Below, piece after piece: positions 7,065 through 15,564 of a DNA stretch of 64,000 bases; the stretch's first letter is position 1; every line of letters starts with the position of its first letter. The stretch comes from Bacteroides sp. (GTDB lineage Bacteria > Bacteroidota > Bacteroidia > Bacteroidales > Bacteroidaceae): contig NZ_JAQVBV010000012.1 of NCBI RefSeq assembly GCF_028690125.1, positions 1 through 64,000 of the forward strand. Direction: 5' to 3'. The position numbers were made by a program, and so were the translations under genes. The notes beneath the pieces are model-generated. The model searched no databases, was not told the DNA's origin, and saw only the letters and a program-made list of their open reading frames with translations.

Positions 7065-8906
7065 ATGAACAACATTGAATCTTTACGCCACCTCACCGAA
7101 GTGGTAGAAACAGCCGGGACCGATATTGCCCCTACTTATGCCGAGTATGTACAATTAGCATTTGCCATCGCAACAGATTGCGGTGAAGCCGGACGTGAGT
7201 TTTTCCATCGTCTATGCCGATTGTCGGCCAAGTATCAACATGAACACGCCGAACAGATATTCTCCAACGCACTCCTCAAGCAGCATGGAGACATACACTT
7301 AGGCACAGTATTTCATCTGTCCGAAATGGCAGGAATAGAATTCCCCGCGGAAAAAGCGATAAACAACCAAATGGGGACAGTAGGTACAGAAAATTCACCC
7401 CACCAAAATCTCACACACGCGCACGTATATAATAAGGTAAGCAATAAAGAAACAGAGGACGAAAGTGAAACAGAAGAACTACTGCCCGGCAGTGAACCCC
7501 AACAGCCACTGCCTACTTTTCCCACGGCAGACTGGCCAGAATTCTTAATGCGTATTATGAGCTACGGAACCACCGCCGCACAACATGATATTCTTTTACT
7601 CGGATCATTAACTGCCTTAGGTGCCAGCATGGAACGATATGTAAGATGTCCTTATGCCGGAAAATACCAATCACCTTGCCTACAGACCTTCATTGTGGCT
7701 CCTCCAGCTTCCGGAAAGGGAATTCTTTCTTTCGTTCGCCTGCTCGTAGAACCTATTCACGACCAACTCCGCCAGCAAACAGAAGAAGATATGAAAAACT
7801 ACCAAAAAGAAAAAGCAGCCTACGACGTGATGGGCAAGGAACGTGGCAAAACAAGTGCTCCTGAAATGCCTAAAAACAAAATGTTTCTTATCTCAGGCAA
7901 CAACACCGGTACAGGAATCCTGCAAAACATTATGGATGCCAACGGAACAGGCTTTATCTGCGAGGCCGAAGCAGACACCATCTCTACCGCCATCGGTTCA
8001 GAGTACGGACACTGGAGCGACACACTCCGCAAGGCGTTCGACCACGACCGATTGTCATATAACCGTCGCACCGACCGGGAATACCGGGAGGTAAAGAAGA
8101 GCTTTCTTTCCGTCTTACTCTCAGGAACGCCTGCACAAGTTAAATCACTCATTCCTTCATCAGAAAACGGTCTCCTTTCACGCCAAATCTTCTACTATAT
8201 GTACGGCATACAGATATGGATCAATCAATTCGACAAGGACGAGACGGATCTGGAAACCACCTTCACGAATATGGGGCTGGAATGGAAAGAGAAACTAGAG
8301 CTACTGAAAAAACATGGTATTCACACACTCCGCTTCACCGACAAGCAGAAACAGGAATTCAATCAACATTTTTCCAACCTATTCAACCGTTCAGACATTG
8401 CCAACGGCAATGAAATGAGCAGTTCCGTAGCACGTCTCGCCATCAATACGTGCCGCATTATGGCTGAGGTAGCCACGCTGCGCGCCCTCGAGAACCCCGA
8501 CCCCTATCACTTGCAAGCCACCGGCAACCCAAACTTTACTCCGGACAAGGAAATCGCTGCCGACAACATCAAAGATAACATCATTACCCGTTGGGATGTA
8601 ACCATCACTCCCGAAGATTTTAAAGCTGTACTAGGGCTTATAACGCCCCTCTATCGTCATGCCACGCATATATTGTCCTTTCTTCCTTCCACCGAAGTCA
8701 GCCATCGAACGAATGCCGACCGCGATGCGTTTTTCGAAGCCCTGGGCAACGAATTCACCCGTAGACAGGTGCTAGAAGTGGCAGAAAAAATGGCAATCAA
8801 GCCCAACACAGCTCTCACCTGGCTAAAACGCTCGATCAAGCGCGGATTAATTACCAGTGTGGACGGTAAAGGTACTTACGCGCGCACACGCGTATGTGCG
8901 TGCTAG
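7065..8906 (+). CDS. DUF3987 protein with primase-C-terminal-like N-terminus
   Basis: A 613-residue protein. The first ~95 residues (PTYAEYVQLAFAIATDCGEAG ... QIFSNAL) look like a PriCT-2 primase C-terminal domain. A linker, acidic and variable, spans about 105-150. The rest is DUF3987, a P-loop ATPase/helicase-like domain with Walker A APPASGKG at about 221-228, an ISGNNTGTGIL strand and a Walker-B-like CEAEADT. The C-terminal 60 residues resemble a winged helix (FTRRQVLEVAEKMAIKPNTALTWLKRSI). Together with the preceding VirE-N protein it looks like a split primase-helicase. Its last codons, and the linker at 7410, contain similar CG/CA-alternating DNA (ACACGCG...). Confidence 0.85.
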   Translation: MNNIESLRHLTEVVETAGTDIAPTYAEYVQLAFAIATDCGEAGREFFHRLCRLSAKYQHEHAEQIFSNALLKQHGDIHLGTVFHLSEMAGIEFPAEKAINNQMGTVGTENSPHQNLTHAHVYNKVSNKETEDESETEELLPGSEPQQPLPTFPTADWPEFLMRIMSYGTTAAQHDILLLGSLTALGASMERYVRCPYAGKYQSPCLQTFIVAPPASGKGILSFVRLLVEPIHDQLRQQTEEDMKNYQKEKAAYDVMGKERGKTSAPEMPKNKMFLISGNNTGTGILQNIMDANGTGFICEAEADTISTAIGSEYGHWSDTLRKAFDHDRLSYNRRTDREYREVKKSFLSVLLSGTPAQVKSLIPSSENGLLSRQIFYYMYGIQIWINQFDKDETDLETTFTNMGLEWKEKLELLKKHGIHTLRFTDKQKQEFNQHFSNLFNRSDIANGNEMSSSVARLAINTCRIMAEVATLRALENPDPYHLQATGNPNFTPDKEIAADNIKDNIITRWDVTITPEDFKAVLGLITPLYRHATHILSFLPSTEVSHRTNADRDAFFEALGNEFTRRQVLEVAEKMAIKPNTALTWLKRSIKRGLITSVDGKGTYARTRVCAC

Positions 8907-8972
8907 GGAGGCCCGGGAAAAGTGTACCTACTGTACCTGCGTCACTACAAAATAGCACCATACTTTGCAGGA

Positions 8973-9032
8973 GCTAAAGCAAAGCTTTAGAAGTCATAAA
9001 GCTATGCTTTAGCCAACGCAAAGCATAGCTTT
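8973..9032. terminator. Double hairpin, bidirectional terminator region
   Basis: A short hairpin, CTAAAGC/GCTTTAG (about 8974-8990), is followed by a strong 13-bp hairpin, AAAGCTATGCTTT at 8998-9010 with AAAGCATAGCTTT at 9020-9032. Both stems share the AAAGC word. They fill the gap between two convergent genes (DUF3987 on plus, DUF4248 on minus) and probably stop transcription from both sides. Confidence 0.6.
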
Positions 9033-9251
9033 CTACGGCTCGCCCAGTGCATCTACAATCACCCTTACTTCCAACGGGGTATAAGATCTCCGCTGTGGTT
9101 GATATCCCAAGTCGTAAAGATGTTGTTGAAGTCCGGGACATCGAGTAATCCATTTATTCATTTTCCGGTAAGCGGCAATACTAGTCAGTTCGGGAGAATA
9201 AAGTTGAGCAAGTTCCATGCGGCCATAAGCGCGTATTTTGAATTCTATCAT
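9033..9251 (-). CDS. DUF4248 protein
   Basis: A 72-residue basic protein (FKIRAYGRMELAQLYSPELTSIAAYRKMNKWI ... GYQPQRRSYTPLEVRVIVDALGEP), the DUF4248 pattern. The LAQLYSP..T...A.RK.NKWI stretch looks like a small helix-turn-helix of the kind that recognises DNA. It is transcribed divergently from the HU-like gene and may regulate the shared 220-bp intergenic region; that is inference. It is a regular member of this Bacteroides module. Confidence 0.8.
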   Translation of the reverse strand: MIEFKIRAYGRMELAQLYSPELTSIAAYRKMNKWITRCPGLQQHLYDLGYQPQRRSYTPLEVRVIVDALGEP

Positions 9252-9279
9252 GACTTATATGTTTCTGATTTACAGTCAC

Positions 9280-9287
9280 AAAAATAG
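9280..9287 (-). promoter_or_regulatory. -7 box for the DUF4248 gene
   Basis: On the minus strand TATTTTTG (plus CAAAAATA) lies 29 nt upstream of the DUF4248 ATG. The -33 element is not clear. Confidence 0.45.
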
Positions 9288-9330
9288 CAAAATATATTCA
9301 CATTCGCAACATTATCCACCTGGAATAATG

Positions 9331-9380
9331 GACTATAATTGACTATAACTGACTCTTACAGATCATAACAGAACATAACC
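9331..9380. repeat. Five 10-bp direct repeats upstream of the HU-like gene
   Basis: Five head-to-tail units of exactly 10 bp: GACTATAATT, GACTATAACT, GACTCTTACA, GATCATAACA, GAACATAACC. Every unit begins with GA and most carry ATAA. They sit 24-73 bp upstream of the TATCTTTG box of the HU-like gene, in the divergent region shared with the DUF4248 gene. Confidence 0.7.
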
Positions 9381-9403
9381 GACATTCCCGAATTCCAGTG
9401 AGT

Positions 9404-9411
9404 TATCTTTG
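9404..9411 (+). promoter_or_regulatory. -7 box of the HU-like gene
   Basis: TATCTTTG at 9404-9411 is a perfect -7 box, 60 nt before the ATG at 9472. No TTTG is seen at -33, which may make it dependent on an activator bound to the repeats above. Confidence 0.6.
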
Positions 9412-9471
9412 TATCGTCCAAAGGGAGAAATCTCCGGGACAAGATGTTTAACCATTAAATTTTATTGTTTT

Positions 9472-9954
9472 ATGATTCGTTACAAAATCTATCAAAACCA
9501 ACAAAAGAAAGGAGTGAACGCAGGTAAGTGGTTCGCCCGTTCGGTAGCCGACGAAACGTTTGACTTAGCCAAGCTAGCCGAACATATGTCCAAACACAAC
9601 ACGCCGTATTCCAGTGGCGTCATCAAAGGTGTACTCACGGACATGGTAGGCTGTATCAAAGAATTGTTGCTCGATGGCAAGAATGTAAAAATTGACGATC
9701 TGGCAATCTTTGGGGTGGGAATCCGCAGTAAAGCGGCCGAAACACTGGAAGATTTCTCACTGGAGAAAAACATCACAGGTATGCGGCTCAAAGCCAGAGC
9801 TACCGGTAATCTATCAACCACCAATTTGAAACTTAACAGCCAGTTGAAGCAGCAAACTGAGTATCAGAAACCGACTACCACCGGAGGAGATGATTCCGGT
9901 TCCACTCCCGATCCTAAGCCGGATGAAGGCGAATCTCCTGATCCCACTCTTTAA
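9472..9954 (+). CDS. HU-family DNA-binding protein with acidic tail
   Basis: A 160-residue protein. Residues 1-120 are the long HU-related domain found in Bacteroides (YKIYQNQQKKGVNAGKWFARSV ... LAEHMSKHNTPYSSGVIKGVLTDMVGCIKELLLDGKNVKIDDLAIFGVGI), with the helix bundle and the start of the beta arm typical of HU/IHF. The C-terminal ~40 residues are a low-complexity acidic, Pro/Asp/Ser tail. It is likely a nucleoid-type DNA-binding protein. ATG 9472 is chosen over an upstream ATG at 9409 because that one lies inside the promoter. The smalltalk and amidase genes follow in the same direction, probably one transcript. Confidence 0.88.
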   Translation: MIRYKIYQNQQKKGVNAGKWFARSVADETFDLAKLAEHMSKHNTPYSSGVIKGVLTDMVGCIKELLLDGKNVKIDDLAIFGVGIRSKAAETLEDFSLEKNITGMRLKARATGNLSTTNLKLNSQLKQQTEYQKPTTTGGDDSGSTPDPKPDEGESPDPTL

Positions 9955-9995
9955 CCTTTCAACTTAAAAACTTATTCACTTAAAAATCAAAGCAC

Positions 9996-10103
9996 ATGAG
10001 TAGTTCATCGTCACCTCGCTCCAAATGGAGCCTTATTGTTAAAGTCATCATTACTATCGCTACCGCTATCGGAGGATTGATAGGCGTACAGAGTTGTATG
10101 TAG
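9996..10103 (+). CDS. Smalltalk family small membrane peptide (35 aa)
   Basis: A 35-residue peptide: a Ser-rich and basic start (MSSSSSPRSKWS), one hydrophobic helix (LIVKVIITIATAIGGLIG) and VQSCM at the end. It matches what is called the smalltalk family, found directly upstream of a phage-type amidase in Bacteroides, as here (4-nt gap). Size, single membrane helix and position recall a holin-like partner for the amidase, but that role is inferred, not shown. Confidence 0.8.
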   Translation: MSSSSSPRSKWSLIVKVIITIATAIGGLIGVQSCM

Positions 10104-10107
10104 GCTT

Positions 10108-10521
10108 ATGCGGACCATCACTCTACTCATCATTCATTGCAGTGCCACGCCGGAGGGAAAATCCCTCTCGGCGGAGGCTTGCCGAGAAGACCATATCCGT
10201 CATCGGAGGTTCCGTGATATCGGCTATCATTTTTACATCACACGTGATGGAGAAATCCACCGGGGACGTCCCCTGGAAAAAGTCGGAGCACATTGTCTGA
10301 ATCACAATGCACACTCTATCGGGATCTGCTACGAAGGAGGATTAGATATTGACGGACTGCCCAAAGATACACGCACGCTGGCGCAACAAGGTTCTTTGCT
10401 GGCCTTGCTACGTGAATTACGAAGAAGATTTCCGAAGGCGTTGATTGTAGGACATCATGATTTGAATCCGATGAAGGAGTGTCCGTGTTTTAATTGTGTG
10501 AAAGAGTACACGGATTTATGA
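10108..10521 (+). CDS. N-acetylmuramoyl-L-alanine amidase (T7 lysozyme type)
   Basis: A 137-residue Amidase_2 enzyme that cuts the bond between muramic acid and L-Ala in peptidoglycan. Zinc ligands fit H10 (IIHCSAT), H116 (VGHHDLNP) and C125 (KECPCF), with Y40 and K123 at the places of the catalytic Tyr and Lys of T7 lysozyme. There is no signal peptide, so crossing the membrane would need help, for which the adjacent smalltalk peptide is a candidate. Such genes occur in many copies in Bacteroides and are likely of phage origin. A strong terminator follows. Confidence 0.92.
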   Translation: MRTITLLIIHCSATPEGKSLSAEACREDHIRHRRFRDIGYHFYITRDGEIHRGRPLEKVGAHCLNHNAHSIGICYEGGLDIDGLPKDTRTLAQQGSLLALLRELRRRFPKALIVGHHDLNPMKECPCFNCVKEYTDL

Positions 10522-10556
10522 TGAGGATAAATATTTTTTATTCTTACATATATGAC

Positions 10557-10588
10557 AAAGGCGGTCAATTGACCGCCTTTATTTATTT
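10557..10588 (+). terminator. Rho-independent terminator after the amidase
   Basis: A perfect 24-nt palindrome (AAAGGCGGTCAA and its complement, 10557-10580) is followed by ATTTATTT. It ends the HU/smalltalk/amidase unit. Confidence 0.8.
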
Positions 10589-10615
10589 GATTTCAGAAGA
10601 ACGGTTATCTAATCT

Positions 10616-11022
10616 CTAAAGATAGCTCCCTGATAATCGATCCAATAATACGCCCAAATTCTCATGTTCGTGCACCACGTCCAACAGATTAACCAGCTTC
10701 TCTTTATCTACATACTTTGCCATACTCATGTCAAAGTTTAGCACCGATACTCTATCCATTCTTTCTCCAACCTCTCCATTGCCAGTCCCCGAAACAAATC
10801 TTTGCGACTGGAAAAATAGCTATGTAACGTAGAGGTAAGCAATGACTTTCCAAAACGACGGGGCCGACTCAGAAACATATAGCTAGATGCAGAATGCGTC
10901 ATGCGATAAACATATTCCGTTTTATCAATATAGAGGTAATCACCCTCACGAATCTTCGAAAATGTTTGTATCCCTATAGGATATAATCGCTGCAAATCTT
11001 CCATATCGACTATCTTTTGCAC
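10616..11022 (-). pseudogene. Truncated, frameshifted AAA-ATPase (AAA-ATPase_like family)
   Basis: The frame from 11022 reads MEDLQRLYPIGIQTFSKIRE ... DKTEYVYRM ... YMFLSRPRRFGKSLLTSTLHSYF, the N-terminal part of the common Bacteroides AAA-ATPase/PD-(D/E)XK proteins, with the P-loop-like SRPRRFGKSLL. It breaks at EWIEYRC (stop 10738-10740). One missing base there restores V-LNFDMSMAKYVDKEKLVNLL, which runs to a stop at 10616. Full proteins are over 500 residues, so about three quarters are missing. It is a dead remnant and lies beside an IS66 remnant, at the promoter-distal edge of the capsule locus. Confidence 0.85.
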
Positions 11023-11192
11023 AAAACTACAAAAAAGTATTAGACTTACCTAATCTTTTCTTACTCATAACATCGATTATATCCGTTATGTTTTTCCTGT
11101 ACACAGACACTGTATGGCTATAATGCCCTTGCAAATATCATAGCCCACATTAAGCTATTTTTTTGATTAAACTTTAAGCTATTTTGCAATAT

Positions 11193-11570
11193 TCATTGGC
11201 ACAAGTGCCATGTAATCGGTATACTGGATACTAGTTTTCGTAAAACATCCGCAATATATTTAACAGGACGAAGCCCGTTTATCTTGCAGTTTTCAATAAT
11301 TGAGTAAATCAAGGAAGTATTCTTGGCTGCTTGCTCCGAACCACAGAACAAATAATTCTTGCGACCTAAACAGATAGGCTTCATCATTCACTCCGCAGTA
11401 TTATTGTCAATCTCAGCCCGACCGTTCTTCACGTTTTCACGATACCACTTGATAAAATTATGATGTTAAATACCCTCTGAAATACAATAAACATTGATAG
11501 AGATTTTTCGGGGAGCGGCCTCCGTTTGATAACGAAGCAAAAAGTCACTGTAAAATTCACTCATGTTCAT
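11193..11570 (-). pseudogene. Internally deleted IS66-family remnant
   Basis: One reading frame, interrupted by two stops (11466-11468 and 11388-11390), joins two ends of an IS66 element. From 11570, MNMSEFYSDFLLRYQTEAAP is the start of the TnpA accessory protein. After FIKWYRENVK the frame changes to NGRAEIDNNTAE, stop, then MMKPICLGRKNYLFCGSEQA..., the C-terminal end of the TnpC transposase. Everything between is deleted. A TGGCAC/GTGCCA inverted repeat sits at the 3' end (11197-11210). The element cannot move by itself; no intact terminal repeats could be defined. Confidence 0.8.
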
Positions 11571-11741
11571 AAAATTATAGCTTTAAAATTATGACACAAA
11601 AGTAACGGACGAAGATAATAATTTCAAGAGCCGTACAATAAGTGCTTAAAGATTTATATTAAGAAAAGAACTTTAGATAATCATCCTTTTGATATATATT
11701 CCTCGTGCTTTGCAAGGGATTCATTTGCTTATTAGGTTATT

Positions 11742-12977
11742 TTAATCTCTTCTAAAAACATCTCGAGTGTAAACTTTATCTACCACATCATCCAAGAGTG
11801 AATCATAACGATTTGCTATAATGGAATTGCACATAGATTTAAATTTATTTAAATCATTAACAACAAGACTTCCAAAGAATGTTGTTCCATCTTCAAGTGC
11901 TGGTTCATATATAATAACAGCTGCACCCTTAGCTTTAACACGCTTCATTATGCCTTGTATTGAACTCTGGCGAAAATTGTCAGAGTTTGCTTTCATCGTA
12001 AGACGGTAAACTCCAATAGTACAACCTTTCTCATTAGCCACATTGAAACCCGGTTCTGAATATGAATAATATCCAGCCTTTTGAAGCACTCTATCTGCAA
12101 TAAAATCTTTACGAGTTCTATTTGATCCTACAATAGCCGACATCATGTTCTGAGGAACGTCCTCATAATTAGCTAATAATTGTTTGGTATCCTTTGGTAA
12201 GCAATAGCCTCCATATCCAAATGAAGGGTTATTGTACTGAGTGCCAATACGAGGATCAAGACACACTCCATCAATGATATGCTGAGTATTCAAACCTTTC
12301 ATCTCCGCATAAGTATCTAACTCATTAAAGTAAGACACACGCAAAGCAAGATATGTATTAGCAAATAACTTAACAGCCTCTGCCTCTGTAAAACCCATAA
12401 ACAAAGTGTCAATCTCTTCCTTGATAGCTCCTTCTTGGAGTAGTCCAGCGAATACCTTAGCTCGTTCAACTAATCTAGGACTATCCATATTGGTACCTAC
12501 AATGATACGTGAAGGATACAAGTTATCATATAAGGCTTTTGATTCACGAAGAAACTCTGGACTAAATATTATATTGTCAGAGAGGTATTTTGCACATACA
12601 GATACAGTAAAACCTACTGGGATTGTAGACTTAATCACCATAATCGCATTAGGATTATACTGTATCACTAATTTAATAACAGCTTCTACCGCAGATGTAT
12701 CAAAGAAGTTCTTCTTCGGATCATAATTGGTAGGAGCAGCAATAATGACAAAATCAGCATCTTTATATGCTTTTTCCGCATCAAGAGTCGCAACAAGTTT
12801 CAACTCCTTTTCTGCAAAATACTTTTCGATGTATTCGTCTTGTATAGGTGATATGCGATTATTAATTTTATCAACTTTTTCAGGTACTATATCTACAGCC
12901 ATCACTTCGTGATGCTGAGATAGTAATGTCGCTATTGATAAACCCACATAACCTGTTCCGGCAACTGCTATTTTCAT
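11742..12977 (-). CDS. ugd: UDP-glucose 6-dehydrogenase
   Basis: A 411-residue cytoplasmic enzyme oxidising UDP-glucose to UDP-glucuronic acid with NAD+. Seen: N-terminal Rossmann motif [13 protein letters not shown] (7-19), substrate-domain [24 protein letters not shown], and the catalytic cysteine C259 in [14 protein letters not shown]. The length is typical. It is the last gene of the capsule operon (minus strand) and would supply a uronic acid for the polymer or a precursor for other acidic sugars. A gap of 116 nt without recognisable features separates it from the aminotransferase upstream. Confidence 0.95.
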   Translation of the reverse strand: MKIAVAGTGYVGLSIATLLSQHHEVMAVDIVPEKVDKINNRISPIQDEYIEKYFAEKELKLVATLDAEKAYKDADFVIIAAPTNYDPKKNFFDTSAVEAVIKLVIQYNPNAIMVIKSTIPVGFTVSVCAKYLSDNIIFSPEFLRESKALYDNLYPSRIIVGTNMDSPRLVERAKVFAGLLQEGAIKEEIDTLFMGFTEAEAVKLFANTYLALRVSYFNELDTYAEMKGLNTQHIIDGVCLDPRIGTQYNNPSFGYGGYCLPKDTKQLLANYEDVPQNMMSAIVGSNRTRKDFIADRVLQKAGYYSYSEPGFNVANEKGCTIGVYRLTMKANSDNFRQSSIQGIMKRVKAKGAAVIIYEPALEDGTTFFGSLVVNDLNKFKSMCNSIIANRYDSLLDDVVDKVYTRDVFRRD

Positions 12978-13093
12978 ATTGACTTTATTATTTATTATTA
13001 GATTTATTCAAACACCACTGTGGGATGAATAAGAATACTAGTATTTTACCCAAATAGAAAAAACACTTTTTCATAATTACTATTGATTAAAAA

Positions 13094-14344
13094 CTATTCA
13101 GTTATAGCCTCTTTAATGCAATCAACAATATACTTCACATCTTCGTCAGTTACACAAGGACCTGCAGGAAGACAAAAACCGACCTTGAACAAAGCCTCCG
13201 AAACTCCATTTAGGTATGCAGGACAGTCTTTGTAAACGGGCTGTTTATGCATAGGCTTCCACAATGGACGGCATTCGATACCTTTCATATCCATAAAAAT
13301 ACGTAGTGCCTCAACATTTGCATTAGGCTCACAATCTGTGTGAATTGAACTACCTGCATGAGTGACGCCAGCAGCACCACCAACTGCAGCTGTGATAGCT
13401 TTTGTATAAGCATTTTCTTGACCTTTCATATGTACATTTTCATCGATTGTAACAGTGCAAAGCCAATAGTTACTATCATACTCGCCAGTTGTCGGTTGGC
13501 AATGCAGGTGGATACCCTTCACATCTTTCAAAAGTTCCTCATACAGAGCCTGAATATGCTTGTGATGATTCACATGAACCTCTGCTACAGTCATCTGGCC
13601 ACGACCAATACCTGCACAAATATTACTCATGCGATAGTTGTAGCCAATATATTCATGTTGATAGTAAGGATATGCTTCACGAGCCTGGGTAGCATAGAAC
13701 ATTATTTCTTTTTTATCTTCTGCAGTTGGTACAACGAGAGCACCACCACCAGAAGTAGTAATCATCTTGTTTCCATTGAAAGAGAAAACACCATACTTTC
13801 CAAAAGTACCACATACTTTTCCTTTATAACGAGACCCCAGCCCTTCAGCAGCATCCTCAATTACAGGTATGTCATACTTGCGAGAAATCTCCATAATCTC
13901 ATCAAGTTTAGCAGGCATACCATAGAGATATACTGGAATGATAGCCTTGGGTTTTTTTCCAGTTTTTTCAATACGTTCAATAATAGCTTGTTCTAATAGC
14001 ATAGGGTCCATATTCCAAGTGTCGGGCTCGGAGTCAATGAAAATAGGTGTTGCACCAAGATACTTGATTGGGTGACATGACGCACAGAATGTGAAACTCT
14101 GTACCAGAACCTCGTCCCCTGGTACTACACTACAAGCTATTAGTGCGAGATGTATAGCCGCTGTACCTGCGCTCAGTGCTACCACTTCATGGTCTCCACC
14201 AACATATTGTTTAATATCTTCTTCAAATCCGTTTACATTAGGACCAAGAGGCACAACCCAGTTTGTATCGAAAGCCTCTTGAATAAATTTCTGTTCATTG
14301 CCACTCATATGAGCTAGGCAAAGATAAATGCGTTTGTACAACAT
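13094..14344 (-). CDS. DegT/DnrJ/EryC1 aminotransferase
   Basis: A 416-residue PLP-dependent sugar aminotransferase. The PLP lysine is K193 in VFSFNGNKMITTSGGG and the cofactor-binding Asp lies in PVIEDAAEGLGS. It starts LYKRIYLCLAHMSGNEQKFIQEAF, the opening of the PglE-like branch (aminotransferases acting on UDP-4-keto-6-deoxy-GlcNAc in bacillosamine-type routes). With the CapD-like dehydratase and the PglC-like transferase of this locus it could make a 4-amino-6-deoxy sugar for the first residue of the repeat unit; this is inferred from family and context. It is the penultimate gene of the operon. Confidence 0.9.
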   Translation of the reverse strand: MLYKRIYLCLAHMSGNEQKFIQEAFDTNWVVPLGPNVNGFEEDIKQYVGGDHEVVALSAGTAAIHLALIACSVVPGDEVLVQSFTFCASCHPIKYLGATPIFIDSEPDTWNMDPMLLEQAIIERIEKTGKKPKAIIPVYLYGMPAKLDEIMEISRKYDIPVIEDAAEGLGSRYKGKVCGTFGKYGVFSFNGNKMITTSGGGALVVPTAEDKKEIMFYATQAREAYPYYQHEYIGYNYRMSNICAGIGRGQMTVAEVHVNHHKHIQALYEELLKDVKGIHLHCQPTTGEYDSNYWLCTVTIDENVHMKGQENAYTKAITAAVGGAAGVTHAGSSIHTDCEPNANVEALRIFMDMKGIECRPLWKPMHKQPVYKDCPAYLNGVSEALFKVGFCLPAGPCVTDEDVKYIVDCIKEAITE

Positions 14345-14372
14345 ATTTACAATAAATCGTTTATGTATAAAA

Positions 14373-15026
14373 TCAAATCATTTCTCCATTATATTCCATC
14401 TTTTTATCAAACAATGTGCAGAAAATAATCTGAATGTCCTTGATGAATGAGTAGTGCTCGTAGTAGTACTTGTTGATGCGTACCTTATCAGGATAAATCA
14501 CCAGATCATTATATTCTTCTGCAATTTCTCGAACTGTACGAGTATCACTAGCTTTTTGTTTCTCAGCAACATACTCCGAAATCATTTCATCTTCAAGTCG
14601 ATATTTCAGTGTAGCAGGACCAGTGATACCGGGACGAAGTTTTAGCACTATACGATCATCCCCTGTTAATTTATCGGCATAACCTGATATATCAGGACGC
14701 GGACCAACAAACGACATATTACCTATAATCACATCCCATAAACCAGGTAACTCGTCAATCTTATAATGACGCAACTTTGTCCCCAGCGGAGTGATACGAC
14801 TATCACCAGCTACACTCACCGTAGAACCATTATGCTTTATCGTCATCGAACGAAATTTATGGCAAGTAAACAACCTGCCATCCTTACCTACTCGCTTTTG
14901 TTTGAAAATAGCTGGACCGTCCGGCATTTTCACTCGAATCAATACCCAAACCACAAGAAATACAGGCCACAAAACCAATAGACCGAACAACGCAGCCAGT
15001 CGGTCAAAAATAAATTTATAAAACAT
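14373..15026 (-). CDS. Initiating sugar-1-phosphate transferase (PglC-like)
   Basis: A 217-residue monotopic phosphoglycosyl transferase moving a sugar phosphate from a UDP-sugar to undecaprenyl phosphate, the first step of repeat-unit assembly. Seen: one re-entrant membrane helix at about 9-32, then KQKRVGKDGRLFTCHKFRSM, the IDELPGLWDVI segment with the catalytic Asp-Glu pair, and FVGPRPD. The C-terminus (IIFCTLFDKK) is typical of PglC/WcaJ-core enzymes. It is short, without the extra N-terminal helices of WbaP. It follows the acyltransferase gene by 6 nt in the operon. Confidence 0.92.
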   Translation of the reverse strand: MFYKFIFDRLAALFGLLVLWPVFLVVWVLIRVKMPDGPAIFKQKRVGKDGRLFTCHKFRSMTIKHNGSTVSVAGDSRITPLGTKLRHYKIDELPGLWDVIIGNMSFVGPRPDISGYADKLTGDDRIVLKLRPGITGPATLKYRLEDEMISEYVAEKQKASDTRTVREIAEEYNDLVIYPDKVRINKYYYEHYSFIKDIQIIFCTLFDKKMEYNGEMI

Positions 15027-15032
15027 AATCTA

Positions 15033-15557
15033 TTATTTTATGCGTTTAGCAGGAACTCCAGCATGGATCTCCCCGTCAGGAACTGATTTTATTACTAGCG
15101 AATTGGCACCGATAATCGCTTTTTCTCCGATAATCAAACCTAATTTCTGATGAGCCACCACTGAGGTCCGCATTCCAATATACGCACCATCTTTAATTAC
15201 CATCTTCACATGTCCCTGACCTCTACCATGACACGCAAAATAGACACCATAAGAAATGGTCACATTATCCCCAATTTCAATAAAATCGTAGCACATATCA
15301 TCTAAGTAACACCGCATTCCGATAAAGGTATTCTTACCAATCTTATATCCACACCGACGGTAGCACCACACACGAAGATTGTTAAATGGAATCGTTGGTA
15401 TTAGTACGGCAGAGAACCATTTTCTGATGGGTTTACCAATGATAATAGCAAGAGAATAGTAACAATAATACGGTGGTTCCTTATGATATATCTTCCGATA
15501 TAGCCACGAAATCAACGTTTCTTCACATTCTTTAGGGGAAGAAGATAAATTATTCAT
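15033..15557 (-). CDS. Left-handed beta-helix acyltransferase (WcaF-like)
   Basis: A 174-residue protein with hexapeptide repeats in the second half (IGDNVTISYGVYFACHG, IKDGAYIGMRTSVVAHQKLGLIIGEKAIIGANSLVIKSVPDGEIHAGVPAKRIK), the end typical of O-acetyltransferases that use acetyl-CoA. The catalytic His is probably in FACHGRGQG. It likely acetylates a capsule sugar. Spacing is 7 nt from the glycosyltransferase gene upstream and 6 nt to the initiating transferase downstream. Confidence 0.85.
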   Translation of the reverse strand: MNNLSSSPKECEETLISWLYRKIYHKEPPYYCYYSLAIIIGKPIRKWFSAVLIPTIPFNNLRVWCYRRCGYKIGKNTFIGMRCYLDDMCYDFIEIGDNVTISYGVYFACHGRGQGHVKMVIKDGAYIGMRTSVVAHQKLGLIIGEKAIIGANSLVIKSVPDGEIHAGVPAKRIK

Positions 15558-15564
15558 ATTAAGT

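Noticed and set aside
9409..9471. Extended N-terminus of the HU-like protein
   Set aside because: The upstream ATG overlaps the -7 box, and the HU domain begins at the ATG at 9472.
11193..11570. An active IS66 element
   Set aside because: Only the start of tnpA and the end of tnpC remain, with two stops and no tnpB.
13358..13996. A 212-codon plus-strand frame antisense to the DegT gene
   Set aside because: The composition is that of a reverse reading frame and the opposite strand encodes a complete, conserved enzyme.
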